Positions 55,206-63,762 of a stretch of DNA of 64,000 nucleotides are shown here, piece by piece; position 1 is the stretch's first letter, and every line of letters begins with the position of its first letter. A program made the translations under genes and the position numbers. The notes beneath the pieces are model-generated. The model was not told the DNA's origin, did no database searches, and saw only the letters and a program-made list of their open reading frames with translations. Source of the DNA: Arthrobacter terricola. GTDB lineage: Bacteria > Actinomycetota > Actinomycetes > Actinomycetales > Micrococcaceae. Where the stretch lies: contig NZ_SMRU01000012.1 of the NCBI RefSeq assembly GCF_004354015.1, forward strand, positions 62,001-126,000, in the 5' to 3' direction.

Positions 55206-55844
55206 CTAGCGGGAGTGTGGAATGGCGAACCCGGTGGGGAATCCTTGTTTTAGAAGCTCGAGCCCGACCGTGAGGGCGTCGAGGAAAGTGGTGCGATCCA
55301 GGGGTGTCTCGGCGGCCAGAGTGAAAAGGGGCGCGACCGCCGCTCCGGCTGCGGCCACGAGCATTGCGGCGTAGACGCGAGGGCGGGGGTCCCCGGGCGG
55401 CGTGTTGAGGCGGCGGGCGATGAATTCTCTCGCGTCATCGAGGGGCCGCATGGCTGTCATCAGGGCGACCGTTGTGCGCAGTTCCGGCGTGCTGGCCACC
55501 AATTGGGCCCGGGCCTGTTCCACGGCCCACTCCTCGGGAGTGAGGTCTTTGAACACGGCGGTGAGCGCGGCCTCGTAGGTGTCGATGATGCTTAGGTCAT
55601 CGGATGCCTGGGCCAGGTACGCGGCGACGGTCTCGTCCTGCAGGTCGGTCAGGAGGACTGCTTCCTTGGTGGGAAAGTAGCGGAAGAACGTTCGGGGCGA
55701 CACTTCCGCGGCATCTGCGATTTCTTCGATGGTGGTGCCCGCGAATCCGTTCGCGCTCATCAGCCGGATGGCAGCCGCCTGCAGCGCCTTCTGGGTCTTG
55801 CGTTTCTTGCGTTCGCGCAGGCCCTCGCCCGCTGCCATCACCAT
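55206..55844 (-). CDS. TetR-family regulator of MFS efflux
   Basis: This 212-residue protein has the TetR N-terminal helix-turn-helix: KTQKALQAAAIRLMSANGFAGTTIEEIADAAEVSPRTFFRYFPTKE. The C-terminal ligand-binding domain is less conserved, ending LKQGFPTGFAIPHSR. I chose ATG 55844 rather than the frame start at 55904, because the latter would cross the palindrome and the promoter of the divergent gene. The divergent MFS exporter is the probable target, with the operator at 55864-55877. Confidence 0.85.
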   Translation of the reverse strand: MVMAAGEGLRERKKRKTQKALQAAAIRLMSANGFAGTTIEEIADAAEVSPRTFFRYFPTKEAVLLTDLQDETVAAYLAQASDDLSIIDTYEAALTAVFKDLTPEEWAVEQARAQLVASTPELRTTVALMTAMRPLDDAREFIARRLNTPPGDPRPRVYAAMLVAAAGAAVAPLFTLAAETPLDRTTFLDALTVGLELLKQGFPTGFAIPHSR

Positions 55845-55863
55845 GGAAACAACAATACCAAGA

Positions 55864-55899
55864 ATGCCAATTGGCATGAGACGCCATCTGGCATATACT
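55864..55899 (+). promoter_or_regulatory. MFS promoter with overlapping TetR operator
   Basis: A perfect 14-base palindrome, ATGCCAA-TTGGCAT (55864-55877), overlaps the -35 hexamer TTGGCA (55871-55876). TATACT follows after exactly 17 bases (55894-55899) as the -10, 43 bases before the MFS start. Within the spacer a GCCAT/TGGCA half-site repeats part of the palindrome. A TetR dimer here would block RNA polymerase. Confidence 0.75.
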
Positions 55900-55941
55900 G
55901 ACAAATAACTCTAACTGACGTATTTGCGTGGAGGGTGTGAG

Positions 55942-57495
55942 ATGCGTACTTCATCCAAATGGCTGGCCTTGGCCGCATTCAGCCTGTCCACCCTCGTCAT
56001 CGGTCTGGACGCGACCGTTCTGGCGGTGGCGCTGCCGACACTGGCCCGGGCTCTCAACGCGACCCAGTCCGAACTGCAGTGGTTCAGTACCGCTTTCCTG
56101 CTGACCGTTGCCGGAGGAATGCTTCCGGCGAGCGTGATCGCTGACCGTGCTGGCCGCAAGAAGACGCTATTGGCCGCGCTGGTCATCTTCGGCGGAAGTG
56201 CCCTGTGGTCGGCCTACGTGACGGGGCCCGGGCAGCTCATTGCGGCGCGGGCGATCATGGGCTTCGCCGCCGCGCTGATCTCGGTGGTCACTCTCGGCGT
56301 GATCCCGGTTTTGTTCGACTCCGCCGAACGGGGGAAGGCGATCGGAGTCATGATGGTGGCCACCTTCCTTGGCCTGCCGATCGGGCCCCTTCTGGGCGGG
56401 TGGATCTTGACAAACTTCTGGTGGGGCTGGATCTTCCTGATGAACGTGCCGGTCGCCGGACTGGCTTTCGTGCTCGTGCTGACACTTGTGCCGGAGTCCA
56501 GGCCAGACACGCCCGGCCCGCTTGACCTCATCGGCTTGGTCCTTAGCATCGGCGGCTTGACTGCACTGTGCTACGGGTTCGTGCGCGCAGGAAGTAATGG
56601 CTGGGCAGACCTTGAGGCGCTCACATGGATCGGCAGCGGCGTAGTCACGCTGGTCCTCGTCGCGGGGTGGGAGCAGCACATGGCCGCCACCGGCCAAGCC
56701 CCGCTTATTGCGCCCTCGCTGTTCCGGCTCCGCGGGTTCACTGCCGGCACCCTCGTACCGTGGATCGGCCAGTTCGCGCTGGTCGGAATGTTGTTCATCC
56801 TGCCTATGTACGGGCAGGCGGTCCGGAGCGAGGATGCCATGGGCTCGGGAATCCGGCTGCTCCCGCTCATCGCGGGATTCATCGTTGCGGCGGTCCTTGG
56901 CGACCGTCTGGCGAAACTGCTCGGCCCCAAGGCGGTCGCGACAGGCGGCTACTTGATCATGGCGGTGGGTGTCTTTCTTGGGGCGCGGATGACCGCTGTC
57001 TCCAGCGACCTCTATGTTGCAGTCTGGCTCGCCATCGCCGGACTCGGCATGGGACTCGGGCTCGTCACGGCGGCATCCGTCGCGCTGCGGTATGTCCCGG
57101 CAGACAAGGCAAACCAGGCATCCGCCGTGTTTCAGGCACTGCAGAAGACCGGAGGTCCGCTCGGGGCCGCGGTAATCGGCAGCGCTCTGAGCCAGGCGTA
57201 CCAACAGCACCTTGCCCTGCCACCGGACCTGCCCGGGGGTATGACAGATACGATCAAGTCGGGTGTCTTTCAAGGCTTGGCCGTCGCCGACCGGGTGCCC
57301 CTCGTCCGCAGTGCCGTCCGTGACGCATTCGACACCGGCATGGCAACAACGCTCTGGATCTGCGTTGGCATCGCAATCGCCGCCGCACTGGCGGCGTTAG
57401 TCCTCTTGCCCGGTCGTGTCGACACAGCGGACCGCACCGCACCGACGTCAGCCCCCGAGATGCGACATTCGCGAAATCCAGCGCCCGGAGTTTGA
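55942..57495 (+). CDS. MFS drug exporter, DHA2 (14-TMS) family
   Basis: This 517-residue exporter should have 14 transmembrane helices. It has motif A ADRAGRKKTLLAAL, motif C-like GLPIGPLLGGWI, and the DHA2 start LDATVLAVALPTLA. Family members (EmrB, QacA, LfrA) export drugs, dyes or fatty acids with proton antiport. The ATG at 55942 follows GAGGG at good spacing. The divergent TetR gene regulates it by inference. Confidence 0.9.
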   Translation: MRTSSKWLALAAFSLSTLVIGLDATVLAVALPTLARALNATQSELQWFSTAFLLTVAGGMLPASVIADRAGRKKTLLAALVIFGGSALWSAYVTGPGQLIAARAIMGFAAALISVVTLGVIPVLFDSAERGKAIGVMMVATFLGLPIGPLLGGWILTNFWWGWIFLMNVPVAGLAFVLVLTLVPESRPDTPGPLDLIGLVLSIGGLTALCYGFVRAGSNGWADLEALTWIGSGVVTLVLVAGWEQHMAATGQAPLIAPSLFRLRGFTAGTLVPWIGQFALVGMLFILPMYGQAVRSEDAMGSGIRLLPLIAGFIVAAVLGDRLAKLLGPKAVATGGYLIMAVGVFLGARMTAVSSDLYVAVWLAIAGLGMGLGLVTAASVALRYVPADKANQASAVFQALQKTGGPLGAAVIGSALSQAYQQHLALPPDLPGGMTDTIKSGVFQGLAVADRVPLVRSAVRDAFDTGMATTLWICVGIAIAAALAALVLLPGRVDTADRTAPTSAPEMRHSRNPAPGV

Positions 57496-57675
57496 ACAAG
57501 CTCGCGAAGGAACGCAAACGCAGGTTCCGCGGAACCGCGGGCTACCGAATCATCACGCTTAATGGCAGCTATCAGTTGGCGCGCTGCCCGCTGAAGGATC
57601 GTCCATCGCGACACGCGGTAATGTCGTTCACGGCCGCTATGTGGTTTTCGTGTACCGGCGCTTTTCGCGAAAAAA

Positions 57676-57939
57676 CTACGCTTCGACGAGGATCACCAAG
57701 GTCTCGGGCAGCACGCCGTCGTACTCCATCGCTTCGGCCCCGGCCTCGGACTGCATCAGGGCCATAACGGCATCCATGTCGGGAACGTCCATCAGCACCG
57801 CCACCTGCGTTGGGTTCTGTGGGTTGACGAACGTCCGGATGTTGGTGACGCCGAGGGGGCCGAAGACCTCTTCGCGTTTCGGTGAAGCAAGCCAATGATC
57901 TTTGTCTTTCACATCGTGGTGGCCGATCACGGTTGGCAT
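57676..57939 (-). CDS. Small dimeric alpha/beta-barrel protein
   Basis: This 87-residue protein begins MPTVIGHHDVKDKDHWLASPKR? region and ends TLVILVEA. The short size, paired beta strands and VAVLMDVPDMDAVMALMQSEAG suggest a ferredoxin-like alpha+beta fold of the kind that dimerises (ABM-like), but the function is not known. The start ATG has GAGAGGAC upstream. It is convergent with the MFS gene and has no partner gene. Confidence 0.6.
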   Translation of the reverse strand: MPTVIGHHDVKDKDHWLASPKREEVFGPLGVTNIRTFVNPQNPTQVAVLMDVPDMDAVMALMQSEAGAEAMEYDGVLPETLVILVEA

Positions 57940-58701
57940 GGCGCGTCCTCTCGACGAGGGGCCAGCGGTCCGCAGGCCCACTGCGCATAACGGTAGTAGC
58001 CGCTCCGCACTCGGACAAGACCTTCCGTGGCCGGATCTAGCTCTATCTGCCAGGTGCCCGCAAGACGGGGCCGCCCTTACCGATTTTCTCCTTCCAATAG
58101 GAAGGCTCCAAAGACGTATCGAAGGAGCTTCGCATAAGCCAGGTACGCGGAGAGCACTTCTAGGACTTCTGTCCCGGCGGACCCCGGCTTCTCGACTCTT
58201 CAACGCATTTGATCCGTGAGGACGTCTAGCCGCACATCGCGGACGTTCCTCTGAGTGCTGCGGACCAGACTGCCTGGTTGGCATCGATGTAGCGCAAGAC
58301 CGTCTTCCAATGCATGCCGTGCCCGTCTTCGAACATGGAGGCCCCCGGCCTGCGGATCGCTGACCAGTTGCGTCGCGCCGCAGACCATATCGAATCTAGC
58401 GCGCGGAACGTCACAGCCAACACGCAGGACGGGTTACCCGACCACAATTAGGCGGCGAGCTCAATCCTCGTTGAAATCAACACCATGCACGGGAATATGT
58501 CCACGTCGGATCTCCTCAAAGCAGCCGCCGAGGCAGACCGCTACGCCCGCAACCACTCGGGGCAATGAGGAAGGGGTCATCTCGGTTGTGACCTTCAGAG
58601 GTTAGTTGCGCAAATCTTCAGAGTTGAATGGCACGGTGCTGGTTCATGAGTTCTCGCGACCGTCGATAAAAGGCGACTCCCATGGACTGATGCTCGAGGG
58701 G
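57940..58701. other. 762-base gap before the Cry-like module
   Basis: No gene was recognised. Several short frames occur on both strands. On the plus strand an ATG at 58485 starts 27 codons (MHGNMSTSDLLKAAAEADRY, then a short tail) preceded by 11 open codons, looking like the end of a broken gene. On the minus strand 58226-58336 (HWKTVLRYIDANQAVW) looks like another fragment. A CCTTCC/GGAAGG hairpin lies near 58090-58110. This is decayed or non-coding accessory DNA. Confidence 0.5.
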
Positions 58702-60744
58702 TCACACCACGATTGCTGGGAATGTCGGGTCGAGGATGGCGACCCGCACAGAGACGATGTCGGGCGCCCAGTGGTCGCCGTGGCCTTCGATCCTGATGAC
58801 CGGTGAGCCGCCATACGCAGGCAGCGGGATGGTCACGGTCCGACTCAGCCAGACCTTGCCGCTGGCCGTGTGTTTCGTCGGCGGCAGCCACACGACACGG
58901 GATCCGGACCGCCGCGTACCTTCGTCGGAGGAAGCCATAAGGTCCGCCCACCCCACAGCTAGCTCCCGGCCACGGACGTCCCTCGGACCTGATGCCTCTT
59001 CCGGCACCAGACAACGTACCTGGACGGCGAACGCCGGCTTGGGGGCAGTACCCGCCGGTTCGCCCACGGGAATCACGTCTTCGGGCAGCCGCAGCTCTAA
59101 GCCCTGTCCTCGACGGACGTTGCAGACGGCACTGCTGTCCGCGTTGAGAAACCCTGGGGTGATCTCCGCGGCGTCGAGCGGCTGAAAGTCGCCCCACCGC
59201 CGGACTTGAGCACCGCCGTAGAGCGTCGGTTTGAGGTCCTCGCCGGGCCACACGCCGAGTGCCCGCAGCACATCGCCGCTGTCCCAATCCTTGGCGCAGG
59301 GGACAATGAATAGCTCGAGATTCTCCAGCGCTGACCAGGCTGTCTTGGCCACTGTTGACGCGAGCTGGGCGACTTGGTCGAGCCCAACGCCGTATTTGTC
59401 CCCATAGAGCTTGCCTGGGAGCTCGGCAGCGTAGCGGGCACATGCCGCCTCAGCATTCCCCTTGGCGTTGGAATTTTTTTTGCTCGGGATCTCCTTGCCC
59501 AGTTCCTCGCCCGGGCGGGCCGAGTCGGTGTAGTAGTAGTACTCGACATGCCACTCTGGCGGGGATTGGAATCCGTCACGGCTGTAGCTCTGCCCCCAGT
59601 ACCCGTGCTCTTGGATCTTCGAGATGACGTGGCTGGCCAACTCCTCAGCGTCGGCGCGCAGGGTGTCAGCCAAATCCCGGAGGGAGCTCAGGAATCCAAG
59701 CAGCCGGTTAGGTAGCTCGGGCCACGACGGGCTGTCCGAGAGATTCTTCAAGACAACCCCTGAGTTGTCCGCTGGCAGGTGCTGGTACGCCCAGCCGTCA
59801 AGAACGATCCCTTGACGGAACAGCAGCAACTGGAACTGGTTGGCGAATGCCCAAGCAAAGGCTCCTCGCCTGCGGAACGTGGAGTCGCCGAGGACAGCCA
59901 GCTTGGTGAAAGAGGATGAGGTGAGAATCGCGTTCACTGTGCCCCGGAATTGGGACATCCTGGCGATGTCGCCGTCGTCCTTCGCTTGGGCAGACTTGAT
60001 CAGGTACTCGGCATACAGCTCACGGATCATCGTCTCGTACTCTTCGACCCTCTCCGAGATGTAGGCGCGGGCCGCAATGAGGATCGCATCGGCCGCGGGC
60101 AGCGGAGGCGGGGGCGGCTTCTTCCCCTCGCCGCCGCCATGGATATTGTCGCGGATGACGTGAACCACACCGGCAACAAGCGGTCCCCACCCCGGAATCA
60201 GAAATGAGGCATACTCGCCGAGCGTGAAGACGGCATCCATCGGCCCACCGCTGAGGGCCCGGAACCCGGTGATCGGCTGCACCTTGGGCCAAACGGACAG
60301 GTGCCGCACCTCACCGGTCGCGGGGTCGATCACGACGTCACGTCGAACGAAACACCAGGCTTCGCCGGCGTCTGTGGTTGCGGCGAAGGCAAGGGAGCCT
60401 GCGGGAAATCCGTGCCAGCTCTCTGCCAGGACAGTGACCTGGTCCTTGCCCGGGATCAGGCGCGGAAGCTGCCCGACGAGAAGCGCCGGACCGTCGAAGA
60501 GGCTACTGACGAGATCCGCGTAATCAGCGGCCCGCTCGCGCAGGTCGTCAGCCGCTGGCTGTCCCAACGCTGCCAGTGCCTCCTCAGCGTCAACGAGTAC
60601 GGGCCAGTCCGTGTGCAAGACGACGCCGTCTGCGGCGGACACAGCCGCTGCGTCGTCGGACCTGCCCCCGGCCAGCTCCGCCAATCCTGGCGCAGCAAGC
60701 GCGTAGATCGGGCCCGCGGGAGGTCGGGCGGGGTCAGGCAGCAC
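58702..60744 (-). CDS. Cry delta-endotoxin-like protein (helical domain)
   Basis: This 680-residue protein has no signal peptide. Residues 1-165 match no known domain. Residues about 170-385 resemble the Cry endotoxin N (pore-forming) domain: hydrophobic FTLGEYASFLIPGWGPLV, a Pro-rich linker (KKPPPPPLP, about 208-216), amphipathic AYISERVEEYETMIRELYAEY, then AFANQFQLLLFRQGIVLDG (297-316), which has the spacing of Cry helix 5 (FAQAANLHLLLLRDASIFG). The last 170 residues are beta-rich, ending IEGHGDHWAPDIVSVRVAILDP, as a jelly-roll might. A Tyr/Trp-rich patch (HVEYYYYTD) lies at about 399-406. It starts at GTG 60744, overlapping the upstream membrane-protein gene by 11 bases. The identification is by eye and not proven. 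Confidence 0.45.
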   Translation of the reverse strand: MLPDPARPPAGPIYALAAPGLAELAGGRSDDAAAVSAADGVVLHTDWPVLVDAEEALAALGQPAADDLRERAADYADLVSSLFDGPALLVGQLPRLIPGKDQVTVLAESWHGFPAGSLAFAATTDAGEAWCFVRRDVVIDPATGEVRHLSVWPKVQPITGFRALSGGPMDAVFTLGEYASFLIPGWGPLVAGVVHVIRDNIHGGGEGKKPPPPPLPAADAILIAARAYISERVEEYETMIRELYAEYLIKSAQAKDDGDIARMSQFRGTVNAILTSSSFTKLAVLGDSTFRRRGAFAWAFANQFQLLLFRQGIVLDGWAYQHLPADNSGVVLKNLSDSPSWPELPNRLLGFLSSLRDLADTLRADAEELASHVISKIQEHGYWGQSYSRDGFQSPPEWHVEYYYYTDSARPGEELGKEIPSKKNSNAKGNAEAACARYAAELPGKLYGDKYGVGLDQVAQLASTVAKTAWSALENLELFIVPCAKDWDSGDVLRALGVWPGEDLKPTLYGGAQVRRWGDFQPLDAAEITPGFLNADSSAVCNVRRGQGLELRLPEDVIPVGEPAGTAPKPAFAVQVRCLVPEEASGPRDVRGRELAVGWADLMASSDEGTRRSGSRVVWLPPTKHTASGKVWLSRTVTIPLPAYGGSPVIRIEGHGDHWAPDIVSVRVAILDPTFPAIVV

Positions 60745-61615
60745 CTGTGGTCTCCGGCTCTGCTCGCAGTGTCAAGGCGAGTTGTGCAATGACGAGCTTC
60801 TGACTGCGGGTGAGCGAGACGGTGTCGCCGGTGATGCCGACAGCCTGCAGCGGGATCTGGGCGAGGGCATCGAAAACGGTGTTCTCCTTGCCGTCTGCGC
60901 TCCTGAGCTGGTCCTGTCTCTCGCTCACCGCGCGTGCCAGGCCAATCAGCTGGCCGTCCCGAAGAACGGAACCCGGGTTTTTGGGCTCGTGCAGGATCGT
61001 CGCGAGCTCGTTGGCAACCGCATGCTGCATCGGGGCATGGATGCCTTTGATCTGTACCACCCGCGAAACGTGGGCGAAGAACTCCGAGTCCGGCATCCCA
61101 CGCCAGGTTTCGTCCACATTCGCTGCGGCGATCGCGGCTGGCATCAGTGGGCTGTCCGGTTTGATCTGGTCCTTCTTGCGGAGCATGAGCCATCCGGTGA
61201 GGCCACCGATCAGCCCCGCAGCTCCCAGGATGATGGCTGCCCCGATCGCGCGAACGTACATGAGTTTCTCTCTGCTCCACCGCGTGCGACTCCACTCGGA
61301 AGGCGAGGTGTTAATCCGAGCATCCGCGGAGCTGGGCTCGGCAACCGCCACTGTGGTCGCCTCAGCCCTCGCGGCAGCTCGCTGGCCAAGATCACCCATC
61401 TCAACCTCGAAGGCTGCGTCGCCGACAGCGTCAATGCTCGACCTGAGCTGTCCGATCCGCTGAACAGTCTCCGCCCCCGAAGGTGAGGCAACCAGCTCGT
61501 GCTCGAGTCGGTCCTCCTGATCGGATCGCTCCTCGTCGCTCAGCTCGCGCTCTCGAGCCTGATCTTCGTGGCCCTCGGCATCAGTATCAGGGTTTTCAGG
61601 TTCTTCGACAGACAT
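60734..61615 (-). CDS. Single-pass membrane protein paired with the Cry-like protein
   Basis: This 293-residue protein has a very acidic N-terminus (about 1-45, rich in Glu/Asp), a coiled or disordered stretch, one transmembrane helix (about 121-145, VRAIGAAIILGAAGLIGGLTG) and a C-terminal globular part (about 146-293; WRGMPDSEFFAHVSRVVQIKG, AVANELATILHEP). I recognise no family. It precedes the Cry-like gene with an 11-base overlap, so they form one operon and the proteins probably act together, as a membrane anchor, secretion aid or immunity factor. I chose the ATG at 61615; a TTG at 61627 and GTG at 61621 are alternatives, none with a clear ribosome site. Confidence 0.6.
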   Translation of the reverse strand: MSVEEPENPDTDAEGHEDQARERELSDEERSDQEDRLEHELVASPSGAETVQRIGQLRSSIDAVGDAAFEVEMGDLGQRAAARAEATTVAVAEPSSADARINTSPSEWSRTRWSREKLMYVRAIGAAIILGAAGLIGGLTGWLMLRKKDQIKPDSPLMPAAIAAANVDETWRGMPDSEFFAHVSRVVQIKGIHAPMQHAVANELATILHEPKNPGSVLRDGQLIGLARAVSERQDQLRSADGKENTVFDALAQIPLQAVGITGDTVSLTRSQKLVIAQLALTLRAEPETTGAA

Positions 61616-62444
61616 GCGCACATCCAATCAGAGGAGGGAATCAAAGCCGGGAACCGCTGCGTCAATCTATTCACCACAGCTAAGCCCGGTCTGACCGCTC
61701 ATTTCGAGCGAGTTCTCGGGAAAATTGAGCGCGGTTGGTCGGTTGAGCCAGTTGGCGCGTCGATGCCATTGAACAGCGCACAGAATCCAACCGGGCGACA
61801 GTATTGGGCCCAGACCGGGCGTGGCGGCAATCACGGATCTAGATTTTCAGGAGTCCCGAAATTACTAGAATGACGAGTGCCACGACGAATATCGGCAGTA
61901 GAAACAAGAGCGCTAGCCGCAACCACGGCCATCGTCACGAAAATCGTCAGTACACTGAAAAATCGATTTCTGCAGAGATCAACCAATTTAGCGTTCAATG
62001 CGAAGCCCCCAATTAAACAAATTCTTCAACGACCCATGGAGTTTGGTGTCACGTGGGAGAACGGGTTGATCCTCGCCAATGCTCACGTGGTGATCATTTG
62101 CGAGGTTTCCAAGCTTGTCAAGGGTTTTGAGCGCATCGGCGTGGCATTTCGGTGAAAAGCAAACTTAGTATTGCCCCCAGCAAATGCCTACCAGGGGCGG
62201 CCTGTGAATTCGTGAAATATCCGACGCCAGGGCTGCCGTCATCGCGTTGCTCGTCCTAAGATGTCCGAGCGACGCGATGACCAAGTGAATCAGAAACGTG
62301 CCAACGCTTGCCGTAAGCGCGTACGCGGCAAGCGTTACACCAGTCCCGCGAGATCGCGCGGAGAAGTGGACCTGTGGCACGGCGTCTTGCGAACGATCGT
62401 TTGCGAACATTCGAATTCTGATGCTCACGGCGCGGGCTCGCTAG
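61616..62444. other. 829-base AT-richer gap after the Cry-like module
   Basis: No convincing gene. A hand count of 61861-62040 gives 82 G/C of 180 (46%), well below neighbouring genes. On the minus strand, 61839-61922 encodes a 27-residue hydrophobic stretch (LFLLPIFVVALVILVISG) from a TTG start without a ribosome site; and 62165-62428 has a GTG-started 87-residue frame with one hydrophobic segment. Neither is supported further. The region looks like imported or decayed DNA. Confidence 0.5.
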
Positions 62445-63362
62445 CTATTTGTTTTTGCGGAGGCGTTTCTCGGCCCACCATTTCGTGATTCGGAGGTCGC
62501 TGAGGTCGAATCGACCCTCGGGCAGCGCGGCGCGGATGCGTTCGTCGTCGAACGGGAGGGTCGGTCGGATACCTTCGGGGAGTTCGGGTGCGAATGGCGC
62601 GGACTCGCTGACGCCTTCTGCAAGCATCTGCGCTTGTGCTTTCGCGACAAGCGGCACGACCATGATCCACTCCGTGAGCTGCGCGAGTACGCGGATAGCC
62701 CAGACCGGGGCGCGCACGAAGAGCGGCCGCCGCCCGGCAACACGGGCGATCCGGCGAACAGCCATAGCGAACTCGAGTTCCTCGGCTCCCAGGACGGCGA
62801 CGGTCGGTTCGGAAACCCGCCCCTCCAGGGCCGCGAGCAGTACGTTGACGGCTTCGTCGACGGGTATTGGCCGGACAGTCCGGTCACGAAGCCCCACAGT
62901 CAAGAAAACCGGCCAGGTGCGCACGGCTCTGGTGGCGTGGTCCACCATGTGGTCGCCCAGGCCGTAAATCATCCCCGCTTTGAGGATCGTGTGGTCGATT
63001 CCGGACTGCCGCAGGAGTTCCTCGGCAGCCCATTTCGTTTCGTGGTACGCCGAGCCACAGTCCGATCGTGCCCGAAGGAAGCTCAGCATGACGATCCTTT
63101 GCACACCTGCCCGGCGGGCAGCCTCGATGACATTGCGGGTGCCGTCTACGTGCACGTGCGCGAAGGTCTGGTCGCCGATCTCGCGATTGATCCCCGCGCA
63201 ATGAGCGACAACATCGCAGCCAGCAAATGCTGCCGTCAATGCCCCCACGTCGTCGATCGGCACACCCGTGCGGCGGGACACGATGACGGTGTCCGCGGGG
63301 TCGAGCCGCTCGGCGAGGTGATGTCCGACGAACCCGGTACCGCCGGTGATAGCCACACGCAT
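62445..63362 (-). CDS. NAD(P)-binding SDR/NmrA-like oxidoreductase
   Basis: This 305-residue protein belongs to the atypical or extended SDR group: VAITGGTGFVGHHLAERL (cofactor-binding loop), DVVAHCAGINREIG, HVDGTRNVIEAARRAGVQRIV, and YHETKWAAEELLRQSG, in which Tyr and Lys are the catalytic YxxxK pair. It resembles nucleoside-sugar epimerase-like or NmrA-type proteins whose substrate cannot be inferred. I chose the ATG at 63362, which has AAGGAG 7 bases before it. It faces an ArsR-family regulator across two inverted repeats. Confidence 0.85.
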   Translation of the reverse strand: MRVAITGGTGFVGHHLAERLDPADTVIVSRRTGVPIDDVGALTAAFAGCDVVAHCAGINREIGDQTFAHVHVDGTRNVIEAARRAGVQRIVMLSFLRARSDCGSAYHETKWAAEELLRQSGIDHTILKAGMIYGLGDHMVDHATRAVRTWPVFLTVGLRDRTVRPIPVDEAVNVLLAALEGRVSEPTVAVLGAEELEFAMAVRRIARVAGRRPLFVRAPVWAIRVLAQLTEWIMVVPLVAKAQAQMLAEGVSESAPFAPELPEGIRPTLPFDDERIRAALPEGRFDLSDLRITKWWAEKRLRKNK

Positions 63363-63381
63363 GATGTTGCTCCTTCGCTTA

Positions 63382-63421
63382 TTAGCAATGAAGCTAAACT
63401 TCATATAGCAATTATGCTATA
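63382..63421. promoter_or_regulatory. Twin inverted repeats between SDR and ArsR genes
   Basis: TTAGC-AATGAA-GCTAA (63382-63397) and TATAGCA-ATTA-TGCTATA (63404-63421) lie in the 67-base divergent gap. Both share the AGC/GCT core, are perfect in their arms and are AT-rich, as ArsR operators are. One near each promoter would let one regulator control both directions. Confidence 0.6.
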
Positions 63422-63429
63422 TTGCAAAA

Positions 63430-63762
63430 ATGACAGATACGGCATCAGACGTCTTCGCCGCTCTCGCGCACCCGACGAGGAGGCAGATCCTGCAGGACCT
63501 CAAGGACGGCGAGCTAGCCGCCGGTGAGATCGCCGCGCGGTTCCAAGCCACGGGCCCGACCATCTCCCGGCACCTGGGCGTGCTGCGCCAGGCGGGCCTG
63601 GTCACTGAGCGGCGGGACGCCAATCGCATCCTCTACTCGCTGGCAGGTGAACGGCTTGCCCTCTCGGTCGGTGACTTCCTCTCTACCGTCTGCCCCGAGC
63701 AGATTGTGCTACGCCAGGTCCGGAAGCGCAGCACCGGCCAGCCAGCGGAGACGCAGGCTTGA
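63430..63762 (+). CDS. ArsR-family regulator
   Basis: This 110-residue winged-helix repressor has AALAHPTRRQILQDLKDGELAAGEIAARF, then the recognition helix in GPTISRHLGVLRQAGLVTERRDANRILYSL. The cysteine pair (CVCD-type) that binds arsenic or cadmium in metal-sensing members is absent; only one Cys is present (VCPEQ), so it likely senses something other than metals or needs no ligand. The divergent SDR gene is the likely target. It ends with a 4-base overlap (TTGA) with the next gene. Confidence 0.9.
   Translation: MTDTASDVFAALAHPTRRQILQDLKDGELAAGEIAARFQATGPTISRHLGVLRQAGLVTERRDANRILYSLAGERLALSVGDFLSTVCPEQIVLRQVRKRSTGQPAETQA

Noticed and set aside
61499..61873. A 124-codon plus-strand frame with a hydrophobic start
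   Set aside because: It overlaps the membrane-protein gene in antisense; the hydrophobic part is read from its codons for Glu and Asp.
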